This document shows, in pieces, positions 58,950 to 64,000 of a DNA stretch of 64,000 nt. Below the pieces are notes generated by a model. The model did no database searches. It saw only the letters and a list, made by a program, of their open reading frames with translations, and had not been told where the DNA came from. Each line of letters starts with the position of its first letter. Positions within the stretch are counted from its first letter, which is position 1. Source of the stretch: Lycium barbarum (Eukaryota; Streptophyta; Magnoliopsida; Solanales; Solanaceae); assembly GCF_019175385.1 (NCBI RefSeq), contig NC_083339.1, positions 24,581,637 to 24,645,636 of the forward strand, written 5' to 3'. Both the position numbers and the translations under genes were made by a program.

Positions 58950-60953
58950 CCTCTTTTTAGCCAGGATACTCATTCGTTTACACATACCCTTTCTCGATGA
59001 AAATCAGAAGGTATGTTGATGAAGTAATCCTCGATATGTGTCGGCGCTACAAAGTGTGCATAGCTCAGATAGGTCATTTGGTATGGAGAGCCGTAGCGAG
59101 CAACTGGTACTTTGCTGACCAAGCCAAAGTGGGGTTTACTACTCTAGCCCACTTAATCCGAGTGTACTCCCCGAGGATCTTCTAGGGAGGCGTGATAAAA
59201 CTTGCACAACGAGGCAGCAAATCGCTACTTACCAGCCTTGATGATGACCATGACAGAGACTGGACGGAACGTTTTGTGTTTATTGCCATAGCCAACACTC
59301 TCTCTCCCAGTGGAAGGCCTATACCAGAGAGGTGGAGTCCTACTCGTAAGTTCGTCCTTTACCCGAACTTGAATGCTTTGCTTTTCCTTTTCCTTTCCAT
59401 TTTGCAGCTACAACCTGTGAACCCCCAGAATCGAGAAACTTGAAGAGTGGATCTAGATTATACTGGACATCTTTACCCCTAAGATCCAGACATGGAAAAT
59501 TCTGTCCGAAGACCGGAATTGGATTCCGAGTAGTCATGGTAAGGGTGTTTCCTTTGACACCTTCTTATTGCGGCTCTACTTTAAGCATTCTTACAGTTCA
59601 ACTGCTCTTTTCAGATTTGTCCAAGTTAACCCCTCCTGTCCAATTAACTGATTTTTTGGATGATGCCGCGACAGCCCTTCGAATTGTTGACCAAGCTCGG
59701 AAGCGCAAACGTGCTCGGAAAACCTTCTCATCAAGCCCCCGGTTTGGGATTAAGTGAACCAGAAGAAAACAAAATAAAGGCCCAGAGGAAGCCAGCCAAA
59801 TTTCTCCACGAAGAACTGAGGGATCATCCCTTGCTTCTGTTGCCGCCGATATCTCGTTAGTCATGGATCTGGACGGCGAAGAGGACGAAGAAGAGGGACA
59901 ACCCTTTTCGAGAAGCCTTCGGAGGACTGATAATCCTGTTGATACCACCAGAAGTGAGCCTCTTCTTTGAGCAGAGATGCATATTGCTGAGCGCGGGGCC
60001 TCGACAACCCAAGTTTTTTTTGCCCCCATTGGCTCTGGAGCTGCATCTTTGAACATGCCGTCTTTAACTTCTTCCATCGCACCGGCGTCACGTCCTTCAC
60101 GAAATCCTGTATTAGCTCCTTCGGCAGTCACTGCACCTGCTCCTTCGATTCCTAGCACTCGCCGAGGGGACCCTTCTTCTAGAGAACGCTATTCTTCCCC
60201 CCCGACGGGAGGACTAGTGGATGAATATCCTGCTCCGACAAATGAACCGAATGAATTTAGGCTGGTCACTTTCCAGGTCCCCACCGAGTGCCATCTTTTA
60301 TCCAGGCCTATGAGGGAGGCCAACTACATGAAACACGTGGCTTCGGAGAGGGACCGGAGAAAGACACGTGAAATTTTCTCTGAATGCATAATCAATGTTG
60401 GCAACCATGCTGCAACTCGGGTAACTTTTCTTCAATCATTTTTTGGAGTCCTTCATTGCAAAGAAAGTTGGCCTATACAAAAACACCTGGCCAGAGAGAG
60501 GGATTCAGCAGTGGAGCGGATGTTGGCGACCGAAGCTAAGCTGGCTCGAGTTGCGAAGCTGGAAGCCAAACTCATTTAGTCCGAAGCCGACAAAGAAGCC
60601 TTCAGCCAACAGACCACCATTCTACAGAATCGTGCCAAGGACTGGAGGAAGAGGTGGGGTCTAGCTAATATACCATGGCGGAGATGATGGTGCGTGTTTT
60701 CGGTCTAGAGTTGGATGTGCGTTCCTTAGTAGAACTCCTCCGGGCAAAGAACAATGAGGTTGTGGCGATCCGCAAAGAGAATGAGGAGTTAAGAAACCGG
60801 ATGGTCGTAACTGCGGCTCAAAATCAACAGCACCGGGATGCCAACCTGGAACTTTCAAACTCCATGACGGCTCTTCGGAGTGAGAACGCCGATCTTATCC
60901 TTGCCGGCGATTCTTCAAAAAACGCTGGGAAACGATTCTTCAAAAAATTCTGA
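58950..60953 (+). pseudogene. Antisense ORF of the element (plant-mobile/Transposase_28-like protein), decayed
   Basis: The + strand carries a protein-like region opposite to gag. The N-terminal half (58997-59345, WYFADQAKVGFTTLAHLIRV, RIF then GGVIKLAQRGSKSLL) resembles the proteins annotated as putative gypsy-type transposon proteins. A GT-AG intron follows at 59346-59407. Next come a KRKRARK basic patch (about 59700), a Ser/Pro-rich stretch (59977-60240), a segment with FQVPTECHLLSRPMREANYM, and a C-terminal coiled coil (60490-60900, LRAKNNEVVAIRKENEELRN). Stops at 59183-59185 and 59758-59760 plus frame changes break it. Its role in the element is unknown; the family match is from memory. 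Confidence 0.65.
59346..59407 (+). other. Probable intron in the antisense ORF
   Basis: GTAAG...TTTTGCAG, 62 bp, T-rich before the acceptor. The exon before it reads in one frame to 59345 and the exon after it reads in another from 59410. Removal joins the two in frame, with codon phase 1. A second candidate (GTAAGGGTG at 59539 to TTTTCAG at 59614) does not keep an open frame in this copy. Confidence 0.6.
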
Positions 60954-60954
60954 T

Positions 60955-62130
60955 CCGGTCCAAAGCCCTTGTCTGTCTTATCGGGGAGTTCTCCAGCGGG
61001 AGTCCCTAGCAGGTCGTCCTCCACCAGGATTTTCAATTCATACCTATTGTGAACATCTTCCCAAGTAGTAGCTCGAAACTCCAAGAGATTTTTTTTTAGT
61101 TTCCGGGAAGCATCCGAACTTACGGGATTCAGCCTTTTAGTAAAAGCTTCGGCATCCCACTCATCCGGTACTACATGCAGAAGCATGCATTCTTTCTGGA
61201 ACATGGTGACGAAGTTCTGAAGACGTTCTGACTCTCCCTGTGAGATGCGGAAGATATCCGCCTTTCTGGTCTTCACCTTTCTTACCCCAAAATGCGCCTT
61301 TATGAACATGTCAGCCAACATGGAGAATAAGGTGATTGAATGCTCAAGCAGTAGAGAATACCACATTAAAGCCCCCGAGTGAGGGTCTCTCCAAACATCT
61401 TAATCAGGACCAACTCAATTCCCTTTTCCTTCAAGTCATTCCCTTTGACCGCCATAGTATAGGCCATGATATACTCTTGCGGGTCCGTCGTCCCGTCATA
61501 CTTGGGGATGTCTGGCATCTTAAATCTCTTTAGGATCAACTCCGGTGCAGCCTCGGTCTTGTACGCCGACTGGATATACTTCTTGGTGTCCGAGCCCTCC
61601 ACGACCGGGGGAGCTCCAGGAAATTAACTCAGGCGCCTCTAAAACTCTTTGGCATTCTTCTCGACTTCTTTGGCGATCTGATCCATTTTTCCGGTGATTT
61701 CCCTCGTGAACTGTTGGGCTTGTGCTTGGAAAGGATATTCTGGGACGGGCTCACTTCCTGACACATCTCCATTCCTCGCTACTGTGTGTTCACTGCCGGT
61801 GGAAATGTTCCTATTGGTAGGGTCAAAGGCGTCGCACCAGGAGCCGCAACTCTAGCAGCAGGATTGGATTCAAGCGAAGCGATAACCTACCTCATTTGCT
61901 CTATTTTCGTCCTCATTGCGTGATTTTATTCCCTTAAGATCTGCATCGCCTCCACGAGAGTTTCGTCGGTGAGCGTTTCTTTCTCTGTGGCTAGATGTAC
62001 CTGCCCATCTCTTGATGTTACCCCGTTTATATTCTGGGACAACGGATCTGTTGCAGGATCACGGAGAGGAGGCCATCCGGGCCGAGCTGATTGTTGCCCG
62101 AAACGTTTTCAACATTCGTGTTGTCATTAA
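60955..62130 (-). pseudogene. gag of the non-autonomous Tat-like element
   Basis: On the minus strand, 62130-61610 is a poorly conserved N-terminal part with several stops. 61602-61366 carries KRFKMPDIPKYDGTTDPQEY, and 61366-60960 carries the capsid-like segment (RISQGESERLQNFVTMFQKE, AFTKRLNPVSSDASRKL). This is the retrotransposon gag domain of Tat-type elements. The two pieces overlap end to start in the same reading direction with a frame change near 61366. No zinc knuckle or protease follows before the antisense ORF. Confidence 0.75.
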
Positions 62131-62226
62131 CTCCTGACATACCTGAAATTGATGCTAAGGCAAAAAAATGGAGTTTACAAAGAGTTAGTAAAAAATAGTG
62201 GTCACAGTGATTACCACAACTGTCCT

Positions 62227-62245
62227 GGCCCGACGGTGGGCGCCA
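62227..62245 (-). other. Primer binding site of the 58292-62829 element
   Basis: The minus strand reads TGGCGCCCACCGTCGGGCC, three bases inside the LTR end at 62249. This kind of site is common in Tat-lineage elements; I have not assigned the tRNA. Confidence 0.7.
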
Positions 62246-62248
62246 AAC

Positions 62249-62829
62249 TGTTTATCTGGAAATCAGTTCAGTTGAATTTGTGTACGTGGTCAAGGACACG
62301 TAGATCAAAGTGACCAAAAAAGTAATGTAATTTGTAATTAAAATCGGTATGGACGAAATATAAGCAAAGTAAAAAGTTAAGAATAGCTTGAGCCTTGATG
62401 TAGCTTTGAACTGACGGCTCCGGACAAGCTACCAATTTGGTCGGTGTTGGATATGAATTAAAATAGCAAAGAAACTTAAGAACAATGCAAGTGTGAAATG
62501 TATGTCGTGTATATCTCTTGGATTTCGTGTCCTTTACAATGGAATGATAAGTCCTATTTATACTTGGGACGAGGAGTACACATTCCACGAATTGTGCCCC
62601 TGCTAATAATGTGTATTAATGCCACAATAATGATAGACAACAAAGAGGGCAATAAATCCTATTAATGCCCCGTGGAAGGTGGAAGGTCTTCTTGTAACGG
62701 TTGACCGTTGTCTACCAATCGGTGTTATCTCATTTCTACGAGTAACCAGGCCCTTCAGTGCCCTCTGTGTCATTAAACCTCTACGGAGGCTTTAGACGCT
62801 GATTTGTACTTGAATCATATGTACTGACA
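62249..62829 (-). repeat. 5' LTR of the 58292-62829 element
   Basis: 581 bp, TG...CA on the + strand (TGTTTATCTGG to TACTGACA), matching 58292-58871. The TATA box (minus strand) is at 62553-62563. Confidence 0.85.
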
Positions 62830-62876
62830 TTTGCCATCATGACATTCGTCCAGCTGTATTCCACGAATTTAGCCCA

Positions 62877-62951
62877 ATACAAAACTGTTGCAGATCTCCG
62901 GCATCTGTTGCTAGAGAAGATGTCAAGTCGTCCAACTACTCTAGTAAATAA
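62877..62951 (+). pseudogene. Fragment of a CPK13-like calcium-dependent protein kinase first exon
   Basis: The frame at 62883-62951 encodes NCCRSPASVAREDVKSS and then ends in a stop within about 25 codons. Plant CPK13-type kinases begin MGNCCRSPAAVAREDVKS (from memory), where Gly2 is myristoylated and the cysteines palmitoylated. The two codons where Met-Gly should be read ATA CAA, so the start is lost. No kinase or EF-hand sequence follows. It lies just right of the Tat-like element. Confidence 0.65.
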
Positions 62952-63018
62952 TCAAGAAATGTGTAAAGGAAAGTAACAAAGGCTTAATAAATAGGCAGCC
63001 TCTTAAATTAGCTAGTAT

Positions 63019-63410
63019 ATTCCATTTAGGCACTCGAATCAAGTTCCAATTGGACACCTCAAGTCCTAATAAAGTGTTTCAATTAGACATTTTCGGTTCA
63101 AATATTATTATTTTATGTTTTTTCATTCGTCTATTAGGTGTTTAAGTGAACCACCTAAAATATGTTATCTCTTTTAATTATAAACATTCGTCTTAATAAG
63201 CCATAAAACCCAAACTTTTTCTACTTGAGGTTAATGCTTATAATTAAAAAAGATACTATTTTACGTGGTTAACTAACCTACCCAATAGACGAATGAAAAC
63301 TCACGCATTTCTTTTTTTTAAATTTAAACTGAAAATGTCTAGTTGAAACACTTTATTAATAATGAGGCTTTCAATTAAAATATGACTTAGTTCTAGTGTC
63401 TAAATGATTA
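63019..63410. mobile_element. Foldback MITE with long inverted arms
   Basis: The left arm (about 63023-63200) and right arm (about 63225-63406) are imperfect reverse complements along nearly their whole length. Examples are AATAAAGTGTTTCAAT near 63070 against its complement near 63340, and CGTCTATTAGG near 63138 against CCAATAGACG near 63283. TAGTAT flanks both ends (63013-63018 and 63411-63416), a probable target duplication. The related host block at 58020 has no such insert. No coding capacity; superfamily not assigned. Confidence 0.75.
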
Positions 63411-63707
63411 TAGTATTAAAGTAGAAGGACTTTTCTATAATTTCTCAAATAATAATAATTTAAAAAAAAACAAAAAGAGCATTCACATTACAAAAGAACG
63501 TTAACGTACACACCACTGATTGCATTCCCAGTCCCCCATTTTTCTTCTTTATGCATATTCCATCTCCGGCAGCTCAGCTCAGCTCAAATCACTCCATTTC
63601 TTTCCACTGCAATTTCACTCCTCATACTTCTATTGTTTTATACTTCCAATTAACAATGCTAAACCATAGCTAAAACAAAAATAGTATTAATTAGGGTTTT
63701 GAAAGCA

Positions 63708-63767
63708 ATGGGGAACTGTAGCAGATCTCCAGCAGCTGCTAATATGGTGGGTAACAATCACAAATAA
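63708..63767 (+). pseudogene. Short CPK13-like N-terminal ORF (19 codons)
   Basis: ATG at 63708 encodes MGNCSRSPAAANMVGNNHK and stops at 63765-63767. The first ten residues match the CPK13-type N-terminus with Cys5 changed to Ser. The rest diverges and no kinase follows. The upstream 250 bp resemble the leader at 58020-58285, so this is a second copy of the same duplicated 5' gene end. Too short to call a gene. Confidence 0.55.
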
Positions 63768-64000
63768 TCAAGAAATATTTAAAGAAAAATAAATTAAGCA
63801 GGGAATTAGGTGTTAGGGGTCGTTTTGGTAGCTTATTTGGAGGTGAGTTATGTAAATATAAAATCCTGCATAAATAATAATATCACTTTTGATACCTGAT
63901 TATGAAGTAAGTTATTCATGTATAAAATTAATACGGTAATTGATTTGCAATTTAAAAACCCGCATAACTAATACATATATAAGTTATAATGGTAGATGTA
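63768..64000. other. AT-rich DNA, nothing recognised
   Basis: It begins with AACAATCACAAATAATCAAG-like sequence shared with 57935-57965, then AT-rich sequence with no ORF or repeat that I can name. Confidence 0.4.

Larger units (their letters stand above)
58292..62829 (-). mobile_element. Non-autonomous Tat-like LTR element with gag and an antisense ORF
   Basis: Direct copies of about 580 bp at 58292-58871 and 62249-62829 are the LTRs. A primer site next to the right-hand copy shows that the element reads on the minus strand. Inside are gag (minus, about 62130-60955) and then a gene on the opposite strand (+, about 58950-60953). No protease, RT, RNase H or integrase is visible in the 3.4 kb interior, so it would need another element's enzymes. 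Extra antisense ORFs near the 3' LTR are known from Tat-lineage elements. The 5-bp flanks AAGCT and TTTGC do not match. Confidence 0.8.

Noticed and set aside
59539..59614. Second intron in the antisense ORF
   Set aside because: The splice-like ends are present, but splicing leads quickly to a stop in this copy, so only the first intron is reported as supported.

Overview
This is plant nuclear DNA made almost entirely of nested, decayed transposable elements. I see no intact host gene. The repertoire (Tekay, Reina and Tat/Ogre-like Ty3/gypsy elements, a tRNA-derived SINE, a non-autonomous Helitron, a foldback MITE, and fragments of a CPK13-like calcium-dependent protein kinase first exon) fits a large-genome dicot. 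The style of the LTRs and of the SINE and Helitron ends suggests Solanaceae, but that assignment is inference.

Layout. (1) 1-11517: a Tekay-type chromovirus on + (element 1; its 5' end lies off-window) with gag-protease, pol and 3' LTR, split at 1655-5685 by a 4.0 kb solo LTR of Tat/Ogre type (target duplication ACGTG). (2) 11518-16418: the 3' part of a second chromovirus (element 2), into whose RT gene element 1 inserted. (3) 16420-28587: a minus-strand Tat/Ogre-like element (element 3): gag, no protease, RT without its catalytic motif, two RNase H domains, integrase, a 3' untranslated region with a 59-bp tandem repeat, and a 4.5 kb 3' LTR. (4) 28588-39369: a truncated chromovirus LTR, then the other LTR of element 3, itself split by two further chromovirus LTRs (31950-34196; 35457-38559, target duplication ACACC). 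(5) 39370-41234: unassigned AT-rich DNA. (6) 41235-53217: a small Reina-type chromovirus whose 3' LTR is split by a 6.4 kb minus-strand solo LTR (target duplication ACTGT). (7) 53218-64000: low-copy-looking DNA with a SINE, an 80-bp tandem duplication, a 2.4 kb Helitron, a non-autonomous minus-strand Tat-like element (58292-62829) with gag plus an antisense intron-containing ORF, a foldback MITE, and repeated fragments of a CPK13-like first exon.

Insertion order read from the junctions: element 3 LTR, then element 2, then element 1, then the solo LTR at 1655. All coding regions are pseudogenes. In element 2 all five in-frame stops look like C-to-T changes (either strand), as expected from decay of methylated cytosines.

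The most interesting pattern is in the chromovirus LTRs. Four of them carry, immediately upstream of a TATA-like site, a block of roughly 150 bp packed with short palindromes. The palindrome motif differs between LTRs, and in the two LTRs with matching termini (13965 and 31950) it is completely different. The second is the antisense gene in the 58292-62829 element, which has a GT-AG intron whose removal restores its reading frame.
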